Source: Patagioenas fasciata (lineage: Eukaryota; Chordata; Aves; Columbiformes; Columbidae). Taken from it: a DNA stretch of 64,000 nucleotides. The notes under the pieces were generated by a model. The model was not told where the DNA came from, did no database searches, and worked only from the letters and a program-made list of their open reading frames with translations. The position numbers and the translations under genes were made by a program. The stretch spans positions 32,328,367 to 32,392,366 of the forward strand of contig NC_092525.1 in NCBI RefSeq assembly GCF_037038585.1, written 5' to 3'. Positions 23,601 through 38,600 of this stretch are shown here, piece by piece; positions within the stretch are counted from its first letter, which is position 1; every line of letters starts with the position of its first letter.

Positions 23601-26600
23601 GTAAATATTTATTGTTAAATATATATAATTGGTTTCCAGGATTTTCCACCCTCTGAATTCCACCTAGCAGAATTTTTTTTTGTAACTCACTTTTCTGTCT
23701 GTCTATAGAAATATGGGACTACAATTTCCCAGGTTCATAACCCATAGTTTGTAATGTTTCTCCAAGCATACTGAGTTTTGAATGATGCAGGTATACCTTA
23801 GGGCTCTAAGAAACAGGGGTTAGCAGAAATTTTGCCTCTTAAATTTTCTGTGTTTAAAAATCGCATGAATTAAATAATATTTTTAGCAGGAGAAACAGTA
23901 GGTTATTTAGATGTTGTGGAAGGTGCTTAAAGAATGCTTTTACCTTACATTTGTGTGTTAAAAATAGGTATCCGGAAAATAAAGAGCCCAAGATTTGCTG
24001 GCTTGCACCTGCTCCAGCTATTGCTGAAATTCCAGCTGCAGAGGAATTACAGAGGGAACTGGAAAAAAATGCAGCCAGCATTCATATGGGTAAAATAGAA
24101 TAGAATCACAGGGTCATTTAGTCTGGAAAACACCTTTAAGATCATTAAGTCCAACTGTAGACCTAATACTGCGAAGTCCCACTAAATTGTAGTGTCTGAC
24201 ATTTATTTTGAATGGCTTAGTAAATAATTAGCTTGACAGATAATTCCTCCTCTCTCTTTTAATGCTGTGAAATATGAAATATTCTAGGTAAGCAAATATA
24301 GACAAAGAATACATTTTAGTTGAGAGTGATGGTCTCACATATGTTTGGGCTATTGGTGATCCTCCGGGCATACACAGGCTACAAGTTTACTTTGCAAAAG
24401 TGGGCAAAGTAAGAACTATGATCAGAATTTGAGCTACTCCACATTTTTCCATGAAGTACCATAACATGGTGGGAAGCAGCTGTAAGAGCATCATGCAGCA
24501 CATTGGTTGCATGACCTGTCTCCCACCTAAGGAACAGAGAATTTATATGAACCTAACTTTCATCCCTTTTGGTGCTTTTTTCAAATTGCTGTTCAAGTAG
24601 CCAAATTGGAATCTGGCTGTTAATTGCTGGTAAGTGGAGTATTCCTTCCATCTAGACATTCAGGATCACCTTAAGAAAATTAATTCTAAAGAATTTGGTT
24701 ACTTTTTCAACTAGATTTCTGAATTTCTTAGCTGCTGTGCTGATTTATGATATTCTCTATTTAGGCATTATATTGTTAAGACAGAAGGGGTTTTTATACT
24801 TTATCCAAGAGCAATTCAATGCTGAAACACTCATTCAAATAAGCTACCTTGTGTTTGTAGAATTAGAACTGTTGAGGTTATGTCACAAACAGGCCATTGT
24901 AATTTTAAGTTTCTAGATGGATAACACTGAAATGAATAGTCTGCAGAATAGACCTCTTTCGTAATCTTGTTACATTCAGTTGTTTATTTCTGCTTTTGCC
25001 TTCCTTTTGCTGACAGCAATGCTGGTATGGTCAGATAGATCAGGTCACCAATCCTTCTGAGAACTAACCCTGCAAAATGTGATAATTAACCAAGATCACT
25101 ATGAAACCAGCCTGTCACTGACATCATTACGAATTTTGAGTGTTGAGATTGCAGGGTTGATCTCACAGCTGTTTGTAGTAGAAACTTCAAGCTTGGTCAT
25201 CGTGTAATGTTTTTAAAAATACAGTCTTTATTGTGAGACAAGGTGAAGAGTTTCTATCTTACAAACTACTTTGTAGTTCTGAGGAATAGTTTTGCTCCAT
25301 TGCTTTTATGTGGGAAGCATGGAAAGTGAGCCTATTTTTATAACCTTTTAATTGACAAGAAATGCATAGCATTCATCAGCATAAGTCATAAAATATACAC
25401 TAAAGTTCTTGTAGTAAGTTAGAAGTATCACTTCATGTAATAGATGTGAACTTGGCTGATTCTATGTGGAAGATATTTAATAAAATGACTATGAATAGCA
25501 ATATGAATATTTATTGTTTTGTAGGAGGGAGAAAGCACCAGAAGTTTATACAACAATGTAAGAGTAACACTGAGGAAGTAAATGATAAATCACCAGGCCC
25601 TGTTCATTTTGGAATAGCTTCTGAAAAAGAAGTGCTCCAATTAAGCACAGAAGAAAGAGAGAAGATTAGTTTTCCTCATGAAAGTCTGAAAATGGTTTCG
25701 TTGTTTCTCTCTTCTGACCAAGAAAAATCTAAAACAGAAACAGGGGTTTCTCATCAACCTGGTGCAATTTTTTCACAAAATAAACTATTAAGTAATTTTC
25801 CAGAAAACAGTGATGATGAGAGTGCCCATTCAACATTCAGAAAAAGGTACATGTCTAGTAAATTCTGATTGTTTATCAACTCTCAGAATCATATTATTTT
25901 GGATACATTTGTTAAAGTGCAGAGTTTTGGATCATTCAATTGAAGGTACTTTGCCAGCGCTCCAGACACAAATTCTTTTCAGTATAAGAGAAAAGATGTT
26001 TTCTTTCGGCAATATTTTAGTACTGTAATTAAATATGTCCTGAACTCAGCCTCTGAGAACAGTAAGGAATAATGTTGCTTTAATTTTAAATAAATTGTTA
26101 AATAAGAAAGGGGTTTCAAAATACTATTTTGAGTTCTTTATCCACATGGTAACGAGCAAGAAGGCCAAGATCACTTGCTTTTCAGAGCTGAGGTCAGCCA
26201 GCCAGGAGTACCTGGAGCAGTTCTCAACATGATTTCAGTGCAGCCTGGAAGGAGAGGTTTACAGATAGACTCCTCTTCTATGCCCAGCTCTTCTCATTCC
26301 TCAGAACTTGTATGGTTCTATTGTTTTTAATTATGCAGAGAATGACAGGCTGCTATTGGAAACCAGAGCCTATCTGGACAGGCAGTTTATTCTTTCAGGT
26401 TCTTTCTGGAATGAAAGTAAAGTTAAAATGTAGTCTTCAGGTAGAAAAGTGTCAGATGAAGTTGGATGCAAAGTTTTCTGATGATTGTGTCTTGCTAGTT
26501 CTGCTTCTAATACAAACACACATATATTTCAAGTATTAGAGAAACTGTGTAACATTTCAACAAATTAATGAAAATCTTCGATCTTTTGCAGCTTATTTAA

Positions 26601-29600
26601 AGCATCTCATTATACGTACAAAAATACAGAATTTAAAGATAGGTCTGTGGAGGTCAAAGAAATTGATACTTACTTAAATACAAGTGAAAACATGAAAGAA
26701 GTGAGAAAAGAAGATTTATGGAGAAATAATCATAATTCTACAGTAACTAAAGCGTCAGATTTTACTCTTCGTAGGGTAAATGATGGGGACATTGCATTTA
26801 AAAATGCAATTAAAATGGAATCATTTTCTAATGCTTCAGAGATTCTGGATATAACAGGTAATTATTGTTGCTCTCTTTCAAGAATAGTAGTCAACTGTCT
26901 GTCTTTGGTATATAATAATAATGTATATCCATGGTCTGAGGTAGAGTGAAGAACATTTTCCTGCTGACTCGAGGTAATACGTTGCAGTTCTATGAAACTT
27001 AATTGCATTGCTGTTTATGAGCTGTGTAAACAATTTATAGAGACATATTTTCAAAAGGGCCAAGTCATGTAAACCTTTTCAAAAGTTTCACTTTGGATCA
27101 GTTCCCTAAACAATTTGAAAAAGAGCAGCCTTGTCCCTTAATGTGATAGATAGTCTCATCTTCATTTGAAATCAGAAATTGAAAAGGGAATGTTTATTTG
27201 TGATGTGGCTCATACTTGCATCTCTGTAGAAATAGATTTTTAAATAGGAAAAATCTGGAAAATTGAGAAAAGTGCTAAAAATTTGATGAAATTATAAAAT
27301 ACTTGTTTTATAATTTTTGTTTGTTTGTTTGTTTTTTTGTTTTGTTTTTTAATACATGTGGCTTATTCCTAGGTTTTAAGCTTTTTGTGGCAGGGACTCA
27401 TTGCACCTGTGGAATGTATAATATGTTGTGTACCTGGCTAACTGCTGCAGAAATGCAGAACAGAAAAATGGTTGTAGCAGAAAATTGTAGGGCAGAGCTG
27501 TGGCTTAGGATGAGATTTGGAGACTGCTCAGTAATGGAATTCCAATTGCCTTCTGAGCAACAGTGCCTAGATTTGTGGATGAGAGGAGAGCAGTGGACAT
27601 TGTTGGGTTTTTTTTACTTCAGCAAGGCTTTTAATCAAATAATAGAATGGCTGAGAAACACTATCTTCCATGGCATGCTTATATCCAAGTTAGGATATCA
27701 GGAATGGATGGACAACTGCATGGGTAAAAACAGTGATTGGATAGTCAAGCTCAGAGGGTGGTGGTTAATGGGTCACACTCTGCCCACATGCCCACCACAG
27801 GTGGAGTGCTGCAGGGGTCTGCCCTGGAGGAGGGGGCTGCTAGAGATCTCATGAAATTCAGCAGGAATGAATGCAAAGTCCTGCCCTGGGGAAGGAGAAG
27901 AAGCCCTGGGGTTCCCCTGGGATGGACTGATGGGGGGCAGCTCTGCAGAAAAGTTCCTGGGGACTGGCAGACAGCTCACTGAATGGGAGTAATGAAGGCC
28001 TACAGCATCCTAGGCTTTGTTAACAGGAACAAAGCCAGAAAGTTGAGGGAAATTATCCATCTCCTCCTTCTTGGCACTTTTGAGACCACATCTACATACT
28101 GCACCAGGTTTTGAGCCTCTGATACACATAAGACATCCTTAAACTGGAGTGAGTTCAGCAAAGATGGTCCACGAAGATGGTCTTTTCAAATGATGAGCTT
28201 GTGACCTCCCTGTCCTATCCTGTCAGCTCCTTCTGTATCACCTGGACCTTCTTGTAGGCTTGCAGCTCCTAACAAAACACATAGCTTGGGATCAGGAAGA
28301 TATTTTCATGTTTATTGGTTGAAAATAAACCTGGTTTTATAAATTTACTACTTTTATTTGTTTAGGAACTACAGGAAGAAAATTGGAAAATTTGAGGGCT
28401 GTTACAGAAATACGTATCCTTGTATTTGCTGTATCTGGTTTGATTATTTTTTACATTTACAAAATTATAGTGTTTAATTTTTAGCCATAAGAACTCATGC
28501 ACTACACCATAATAGTTATGATTAGTAACACTATGCTGGGAATCAAATGATGAATAGGTATTTACCTTTTGGACTTCTAAAGCTAGAATGAAAATAAAAC
28601 AACTTACAGATCATTCATTGTTAAGCAAATTTATTCTTATATCAAACATTCAGGTTTTATCCTCAAAACTGTTTATTTTTAAAATGTAAAATTTTTAGTT
28701 TGCATAATATGTGTTTCACACCGGATTTTATATGCAAAGACAAATATACACATATATCCCTATTCACTTTATATAAAGAAAAAGTGAGTTAGTATTTAGG
28801 CATGTTAAGAAAACTGAATCTTACTTTTTGTTGCAATTTATCAGGAGAAAATAAATTTCACATATCCCTTATAGATCTGTGTTTATGTTGTAGTGTTCCT
28901 ACAATATATTTCCATTATTTAAGCAGATTTTACAATAATTTTCTTTTTTCTTGTCACTGCCTTGAACCCATAACATAATTAACCATCCATCTATATCTGT
29001 CAAACCTTTTATTTGCCTGTTTTAACACTTTTTTCCCCAATATTTTATTTTGAATAACCTGTCAGATGTTAGATTAAATAACAGGAAGAGGAAATGTCTA
29101 AATTTAGGTAACTAAAATTCATGTGGATAGCTTTCAGGAGTGTCATAATTTCCAAAAGGAATAAGAACTCAGTTGTTCTGAGGCCTCAGTTCATTGTTCC
29201 TCTTCCTGTTGGTGTTGTGTCTGACCGCGTGTGCACCCTGATCACATGGTTACCATCACTCTGCTTGAGTGGCTTCAATGCAAGTCCAGACAAGGGTCAA
29301 CTTGCTCATTTGGATATATAATGTAACAATATTCTACTATTACTCAGATTTTAGATTAGAATGTAGTTGTCTGAAGAATACACAATATTGGCAATGGAAA
29401 ATATCTTTATTGTCAGCACTAAGAGATTGTAGGTGAATTTCTTTGCTACTGTTAATGACTAAATATGCAATATTGTGCTAATGTGTGTTGTATTACAAGT
29501 ATAAAGTGACTTGTATAAAGTGACTGTTGACACTTTAGATATGCTGACAGCAGTGCTCTGCTTGCTCTTCTGTTTGGTTTGCAGTGTAGAATAAAGGTTT

Positions 29601-32600
29601 TGTCCTTTGCAGTTTCACGTTCCATAATTTTATGTCATTCCATGGAGCCTGTGCCAAGGAGGCGGTTCTTGATTATTGGTAATAATACTGGGACCTCTTG
29701 AACAGGTAGTGGGTTTTTTGGTGAAGTAGAAGATACAGCATACCAAAAGTCTAAATAAAGCTACTGAATAGTTTAATAGGTTACTTTTTGATAATTTTTT
29801 TACAAGCCTGTGTCAGTGTAAGATTGCGTATGTTTTAAGCTTGCATATAAATTACAAGAAAGAGATGCATTTACAGTTCTAAAATAAATTTTATAATTTT
29901 CACTTGATTGTTTTCATTTCCTTAATGCTGTCAAGCAACCCAATTTAGAAGTATTTTTAAGGAGTTCCCGTATTTTAACTATGCACAGTCTAAAGCTTTG
30001 GATGATGTAAGTATGAAACGTTAGTTGCAGCTGCAAGGAGTACTTTGTAGATAAATTTAAATGGTACTTTGATATTCAGAACTGAAAAGGGTTTAGAAAG
30101 CTGTAGTATATCTAGATCCTCTTCCTGGAATAGTTGAGTGGAGTTGTACTTAGCTGGGAGAAGAGACCAGAACTTATTTTAAAAATGTTTTCTCAGTTTT
30201 AAATATGTTTGTGCGAAGATGTGAATTGCATGCATATTTATGGCTACAGATTAGTAATACTTTTTAGTGATTTTCACAGGGAGATTAAAAAAAGCAGAAC
30301 TTTGGAGAAGGTTGTCCTTTTGGAGAAGTGGTGTTTGTCTGTGCCCTTTTTATCAGCTATGCTCTTTCTTTAAACCTCAAAACTTATTTTGAAAGCAACC
30401 AATTCAAGAAAGATTTTATTATAGATATTTCAGAGAGGAGATACAGGTTCCATAAGAGTCTTCAACACAGCATTTGAGATTTTTATTCAACTCTAGGGGA
30501 AATGGCGGTGTCATTCACAAACACTTCTAAGCATGTTTTTAAAGCTACTTTGGATGTTGCGGATGTTCTTTTTTAAATTTCTTAGCCACTAAGTAAAGTG
30601 TTATTAAGAGGGAAAATCAGGGAAAATTTTGTATTCATACAGCATTCATATTTCATTGATTTTTGTGAGCATTGGAAAACTGGGAATGGTAGATGAAGAA
30701 CACAGGTAATTCCAGCAACTATTCAGCAGGTACTGCCAGTGTCAATCATTGCAACAGTTCATTATAAATCAAGTACTAGGTGATTCCCATTCGTCCTTGT
30801 GAACTCCTAACAGTCATAGAATAGTTTTAGAACATGAACAGAAAGAACATGAGAATGAGGATAGTATACTCCATCGGGAGTTGGGAGGGAAAGAGGGAAG
30901 TGAAGCTGCGTGGACTGTGCTGCATGAAGGGAGTATGGGTGAGTGACACTGCGGAGGAGGAAGGAGGAGGGCAGAGTCAACCTGGTCAGAGAAACGTGAG
31001 GGAACCCAAGATGGGCATAGCTGGCTTCTGAGATAGAGGAGGAGGGAGTGTCGGGGAAGGGAAGGAGGAAGGAAGCATGGTCATGCAAAACCTACTTTTG
31101 TCATTATTGAAAGATTAACATTCTGTTAAAATGATACATATTCAACAATGTTGGAATTTTGAATGCAGATTGAATTACAGAAGGAAAACAAAATGCACTT
31201 TGAATTTCAGCCTTTCATGTTTGTGATGAGCCTGTGTTTGATTGCAGTTGGACATGATTCTGTATTAATGTCATCTAAGGCTAGATACTGGGGTTTTTGT
31301 TTGTCAAAAAATGATGAACTTCATTACACAATAACCTTAGATGAATAGTGTCTCATTTACATTTCTGTGGCAATGGAAATTTCTGTGGAAATGTTATTTC
31401 TTTTGCTGTGACTGAAATTTCATCTCTAATACAAAATCTTTTAGAGGACTACATATATTAGTGTAATAATAATTTCCTTGTGTCATTTTCCCCTAGACAG
31501 TCCTTTTGGAATGTATGAACTATGTACAGTGTGTTGCTGTGTTGTTTTTACTACTTTGGAATTCTTTCCTAGCTTCTTTATACAGACAGGAATTTTGTGA
31601 TTTGTGCTCCAACTGGCTCTGGAAAAACTGTAATGTTTGAGCTAGCTATTACCAGATTACTCATGGAAGCCCCACTGCCTTGGATGAATATTAAAGTTGT
31701 TTACAGTAAGTATTATGCAGCTTTAAATGTTTTGGTGACAGCAGTAGAAAATGTCATTCTGTAAATGTGGAACTCTGGAGCAATTGCTTTAATAATATTG
31801 AAATTAAATATGTGAAGAAATTGTGACCTACCTCATTTTTTAAGAAGTCGTTTCTTTTAGGGTTTGTTTATTTGTGATACTGTTTTAGCTATTATTAGTA
31901 TTTAACAGCACTGTGTAATTGTAGTGTTCAGCATTGCCTATACAAATAAAAATTAAAAAAATATCAAAGTGTTTGTCCTCTAAGAACACAAAATGTACAT
32001 GGAAAGGGAAGGGGAAGCAAAGAAAACTCAAACAAAATCTCAGTGGCAGAGCCAGAAATAATTCACTATCTCTTGTATGCCTTTCTGTTGCTCTGAGGAT
32101 CAAATTTTCCAATATTCACTTACCTGGCATGTTCGTGTGCTAACTGTTGCTTTCTGTCTACGAGTTCAGAGGCAAAAGAGCTATAATTTAAATGAGTTTA
32201 ATGGATCTTCATAGGAACCAATGGGAATACTTGAAGATGGTCGCAGCTATTACACTTTTTTTTTCTTTCCCTCCTGGAGAATTGAGTTCATATCATGTAA
32301 ATCAGATTAAATTGGTGGCTTCATCCAAGTTTTAATTAATTCATACAGTGATATATTTGTCAGTCTTGCTATTAATGGTTAATCTTTATAGTTACACAAG
32401 TTTCAGCCTATTTGTTTTCTTTTTATTCCAGTGTGTACTAATCCTTACAATAACGCTAGTGTTGGTTTAGAGTTTACTGTGTAACGTAAACAGATCTTGG
32501 TTATGAACAGGCATATCAGCAGATTGAAGTGGAGCATTTCAGTATGCTGTAGTGTTTTTGATTGCCATGGTAGAATTGATGCAATTTGTCTGATTGGAAC

Positions 32601-35600
32601 TTTCAGTAAGGAAGCAGTTACCTACCAGTGGAATTCGATCTGCTGACCTTTACAGGTTCGACAACGATGGAGAAGGAGACATCAGTTTTCCAAATGCTGG
32701 AAGAGAGGTGTTAATCAGCTTTAAGACACACTTAGGAATGATGACTGAAGCTCCAGGAGCAATCACTAGCTTCTTGCATTCCTGCATAGTGAAATATTCT
32801 TTCTTTTGCAATTTTGTGAATTACTTGCTGGCAAGTCAATCAGTTTTCTGGAGCTAGTGATTCCACTGGCATTATAGACCACTGATAGATGTAGACGATT
32901 TTACAAGTCTTTCTGAAACAGAGGTGCTGTTTTCAGATCACGTCTAGACCACTTTTTGTTTCACTTAAATCACTGCATTTCCCACATAGATTACCCATCC
33001 AATAGAGACTTCCATGTGTTGCTAGTATCAGTCCTTGTAGAGAATTACTTCTGATTTCTAGAAATCAACCTCCATCTGCAAAAGTATAGTATGCATCCTC
33101 CGGATATTCATGAGGACCATCATCAGAACTGCTACCTGCTGTGTTAGCTGCTCAATATGATCATGATTAAACTTAATTGTAAATTTGGTTTAGATCGATT
33201 TTGGGTTCTTCTGGTATTCTCTCTCTTGCTTGTGGATGGTTTCTCATTTTTAACCCCTTTTCTCTCTGAATACAGAGTACTCAAATCATTCTCAACTGGA
33301 AAAAGGTTGGTGTTTGTAATATCTTCCATTGGAAAAGGTGTGATTCCTGTGGTTTCTTCTGTCTGTGAGAAAAAAATTGACAGCTGAATGATTGTTTCCA
33401 TGTGGGACTGAGGGAAAAATCAGGATTAAGAGAGGGCATAAATAACCTTAATTGAAGGTTCCTGTTTGTGATAGGGAAAAACTGGAGCCCAAAGCTGAGC
33501 ATTGATCCATGCACATGGAATAGGATAATAACACCAATTACAAATTTTGTTTCTGGGAGCCAAGATGAAAATTAGGGAAATTAAATTAAAGAAAGCATCT
33601 TAAACATTTATGCAATTAGCATCTTTAGCAATACAGTTGAAGATTTGGGTTTCCTGATATAACTGATTATTTTGTGTTATTTTTAGTGGCACCAATAAAA
33701 GCTCTATGCAGTCAGCGTTTCGACGATTGGAAAGAAAAATTTGGACCATTAGGACTCAGCTGCAAGGAGCTGACAGGAGATACAGTGATGGATGATTTAT
33801 TTGAAATACATCACGCTGATATTATTATTACTACACCTGTAGGTTTCAGTCCCAGTTCTTACAAAACCTAGAATAAGCAGACATTAGTAGTCTACTAATT
33901 TTGTGCTACTAGGACTGCTCCTTTTTTGTGGTAATAAGTAGTAATTTTATGATCATTAGGCTTTCCTGCATACTGCTGTGCATACTGTTAGTTCATATAA
34001 ACAACAGTTAGTAATATAATAATGTGCTAGATGAAACATAAATGGCATTAGCTTGAATTATTTTAACTGATTTTATTTAAAGAGTTATTAAAGTTTAGGC
34101 ATGACTGCCCCTACTGTATTCTGGCATGTGTTGGCCTTTGAAACATCTTTCACTTTCTGTTGTTTTGTTGCGTTGTTTTTTTTTTCTCCTAGGAAAAATG
34201 GGATAGCATGACTAGAAGGTGGAGGGACAACTCTATAGTCCAGCTTGTACGACTATTTCTCATTGATGAAGTAAGAAAATTAATGTTTTATATGCACTGG
34301 CTTTGTTCTTGAAGATAAAACTTAGAAAATATAACATTCATTTAATACATATAGCTTGGAGAAATATTTAGCAACTGTTTAAAAATTCCTAATAGGTACA
34401 TGTTATAAAGGATGAAGGCCGTGGTGCAACATTAGAGGTTGTAGTTAGTCGGATGAAGACTGTTCAGTCTTCTCTTTGGCGTCTTTTAGAGAATCACGAC
34501 ACCGTTCCTCCCTTGAGATTTGTAGCTGTTTCTGCAACAATCCCGAACGCTGAAGATGTAAGATTTACGTTTTAACTCTATTTTAATTAATGTAGTTGTA
34601 TTTTATAAAATTTACTTGGAGTTATAAATGCAAATTGATAACAAAGTTGTCATTTTGAAGCTGTCAACCTAAGCCAGCTGCCAGGTTGATGTTCATGTAG
34701 CAAATTATCTACAACCATATGAAAGTATTGGCCAAGTATGGACATGCTTCAGTTTTAGATTGCTGTTTGTGATTTTTGTCTCAGTACAAATCAGAACAGA
34801 CTTGAAATTTCAGTCTGAATTACATTGGTCCTGTAGAAAGCAGAACTTCACATGTGATTTTAATGATAAAAGCAATGTCAGATGTGTTAATAGTTTACAT
34901 GGGATAAAAGCTAAGTTAATTATTGTGTGATGCAGTTAGAGAGTGATTAAAAGCATTAATTTATCATTTCCGTTCTATTTCTTCTTTTTTAAAGATTGCA
35001 GAATGGCTTTCAGATAGTAAGACGCCTGCTGTATGTCTGAAAATAGATGAGGATCAACGACCAGTGAAGCTACGCAAAATTGTTCTTGGTTTTCCTTGCA
35101 GTGACAGTCAGACAGAATTCAAATTTGATTTAACTCTTAACTACAAGATAGCAAATATTATACAAACATACTCGGAACAAAAACCAGCACTTGTGGTACA
35201 GCAGCTTTTTTTTTTTCTCACATTCAAAATGATTTATTTCTTGAAAGTGTTATTGCAAAAAAATATTTTCTTATTTATAGTTTTGTGCCACAAGAAAAGG
35301 AGTACAGCAGGCTGCTTCTGTTCTTGCAAAAGATGCTAAGTTTCTACTGAGTATAGAACAGAAACAAAGGTATTTTTATGTTTGAGTTGTTAATAAGTGT
35401 TTGTGTATTTTAGTAAACCTGCAACATCTGTGAAGAAAGCTGTCAAGGTAATACAATTTCTAGCAGAGGAGTTTCTGCAACAAAATCATTATCACAGTTG
35501 ACATTCTTTTTGATAAAATGGCACCCTTCTTGGGAAGTTCTATTTGCTTCTCAGATTTTTAGGGTACTTTTCGTAACAATTAAGTTGTTTCTAAAAGCTG

Positions 35601-38600
35601 CTTTCTAAACATACAAATATTAATACCTATGGACCTGTAAGGCCGTATAGTGTAAAGACTAAGCATATGAACGGTTCAATTGGATGTGGTCTTACTGGTG
35701 TTTTAGGTTAAGGCAGAAGTCTTTGCATTATGAGATACCTTTAATAAATGTAGCCCTGACCCATCTTAATTATTTACTTCTGGTTTGCTTAGTCGTGGCA
35801 GCTGCAGAAGCTGCTTCCTGATTGGGATCTCTAACATGGTCGTCTTTGCTTTACGTGAACAACACATACGTTGTAGGTCATGACGTGAAAAGATGACTGG
35901 GCTGGAGAGGCTGTAACAGCTGCCCCAGAGACTCAACTTGATTGCTTTGCAAAGATGGGAAAGGTGGCAGTTGAAAATATACAAATAATGTATATTTTAA
36001 AAGTTGTTTTAAGACTATGTCCTTTTGATAATCAAACATAGTTGAAAACTAAGAACATCTTTAAAAGTGTAAATGCAGTAGAACCATGGAAAAGGATGTA
36101 AAAAATGTACATGTCAAGGAATACATCTTACAGTCTCTAGTGAGGTAATTGTGTATCTAGTTTCATGTGAAGCTTTATTTTTGCATTTTAAAAACATAGT
36201 TGCATCTTTGTATATTCCACTTATATTAGTGAATTGGGTGATTTTTGAAGTATTCTTCTCTTTTTTTGTGTGTGCATTGGATAGACTACAGATGTCTGCA
36301 AATTCATTGAAAGATGCCAAACTGAGAGGTAAATATAACCTACTACTTCTCTGCTCTGTGAATGAATGCTTGCTTGAGCATACTTAGTCAAGTGATGGAT
36401 ATAATTATGTCATTTTCAGATCTTTTAATGTATGGTGTGGCTTATCATCATGCGGGTATGGAGGTATCTGACAGAAAAATAATTGAAGGAGCTTTTACTG
36501 TAGGAGACTTACCAGTACTTTGTAAGTAAATTTAACTTTGAAAGTCAAAATGTTGTTAATGTATTCTGAGAAGACTGCAGTTTGGAAGTGGTAATATCTT
36601 ATGATTCTATAGTTTGTTTAATCTTTGGAATTATTTTCTGAAAGCTAGATAAAGATGTGTTTGTGTTCCATGTGCACTTTTATCCTGTGAATACATATAC
36701 ACTGGTATCAAAGACCATGGAACTTTTCTTCTTTTCAGCATACATGGAGGTCATCCTCCCTCATACGGCTGTACAGGTCTGGCCATTTTAATTTAATTTT
36801 CATAGCACTGAGCCATCCTCTTGAGGTGGAACTCTGCTAGTGTGTCTTCACATGGTATTTTCTTTGTGTCCTTTGCAGCAGTGGCTTCCCTGAGGGTAAT
36901 ATTTTGCATTTATGCTTAGATAGGCATGATACTGTTTTCAAACGCTCATGCAAAGTGCTTTTGAAGGCTGGGGAGGTTCCTAAGAAATACACTGTCCACT
37001 GTTATCTGAATTGGGAAGGTATCTGTTTGAGACATGATGGTCTCATCTCATCTAGACTTTCTTTTTCTGTAAAAACAATTCAGACCCTATGGGGAATTGT
37101 GTGTGTGGTTCATGTACAACACTGAAAGATTCATGGATCTTTTCTTTCCTGTACAGTGGTCATGACTCTCTTTGAAAATTTTAGGTAGATGCCCTTACTT
37201 TGATCTGGCATCCTTGCTAGTGTTACAATGTCCATGGTAGTAAAACGTCTCCATGTCACCGTAGACTATTCTGCTTTGGCCACCTGGTGCACTGTGTATG
37301 GCTTTGCCAACTGCAGTGCCAGTGGTTCTACAGTTGCTCTTTGCAAAGATAACTTTGAGACCCTGTGTCACAGCTAAGCACAGTGTGAATCTGCATATGG
37401 ACTACTACTGAAAGAGTGCAAACTTGCGTATTTGTATGAATATTTCAGAATCATCTGAGGTACTAGAATTACATTTCTACAACTGAGAGGAAACTGAAAG
37501 AGTAAGGGGCATATTCCACTTTCTATGTCTGTGAGCATGATGGGGGTAGGGTTTTAACACACCTTTCACAGATATTGCAGAGGAGAAAAGTTCTTTGGTC
37601 TTGCAATGTATGCGTACTCACAAGCATGTGTGTATATATGTATAGGCACACATACATAGACTGAAGCTCTGATTGCACTGGTAAGTAACCTTTCTTTGCA
37701 ACTTTTTTATGGTTAGGTTGTTTTGCTTTGACAAATTTCCCATTTTGCATACCATCATAATATGAAAAACGTAATATTCTAACAAGATGGTATGGTTATG
37801 CCTTTAGATTGAGTTTGTCTTTCCTGATGCACCTATAATTACTAATTCCAGTTCTTCTTTCATTTAAAAAAAGAATTGGAAAATTCATTAATATTTTCTT
37901 TTCCTGGTGAAATAGTTATGTCAGTTGGCCTGTATAGCTGGCTTTCCATGTTCAGTTTCTGCCACCCTATATATTTGTTAAAGAAAGTGAATAAGAAAAC
38001 ATGAGTGTGAGATAATCTGTCACAAACTTGACTGGTGTTTTCCCTGTGAGAATGTGTATTGGTAAAGTATTGTGATAGTGTTGGTGGTCGTTCTGGTTTG
38101 GTACCATAATTATAAACAATGCTGATGACTGGTGATTAAAAAAAAAATAATCAAATATATTGATCAGTACAAAGCTGAAGTCATGGCTGTATTCAAATAT
38201 CAATGAAGAAATATGAATAATGTTTCTTCAGTGTGTATGTTGTATTGAAGATGGATTGTATTCTGGATTATCTCCAGATGTTACGGAATGTATGCAAATA
38301 CATGTCTGTAATCTACGTCTAATCCTTTTGTGGTGCAGAACACCCACTGACTTACTTCACTAGAAAATAAGAGCTCTTAGGAATCAAGAGCTTATTTGTT
38401 GCTTGTTTAATGTTTGCCAGACATTTCATTGGTGTTCATCTTGAAATCAGTATACTTTAATCTAATGTAGTTACTACTAGCACCCTAGCAATGGGAGTCA
38501 ATCTACCCGCACATCTGGTGGTTATAAAATCCACGATGCACTATGTTGGAGGAGTGTTCCAAGAGTACAGTGAAACTGATATTCTGCAAATGATTGGGAG

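Noticed and set aside
25446..25868. 140-codon open frame as an independent gene
   Set aside because: It is HFM1 coding exon 3 read through its splice sites into the flanking introns.
27303..27854. 183-codon open frame in HFM1 intron 4
   Set aside because: Its second half is decayed CR1 reverse transcriptase and its first half is T-rich intron; not a host gene.
30807..31088. 93-codon minus-strand frame in intron 6
   Set aside because: It reflects the purine-rich plus strand (Ser/Pro/Leu-rich on the reverse); no coding evidence.
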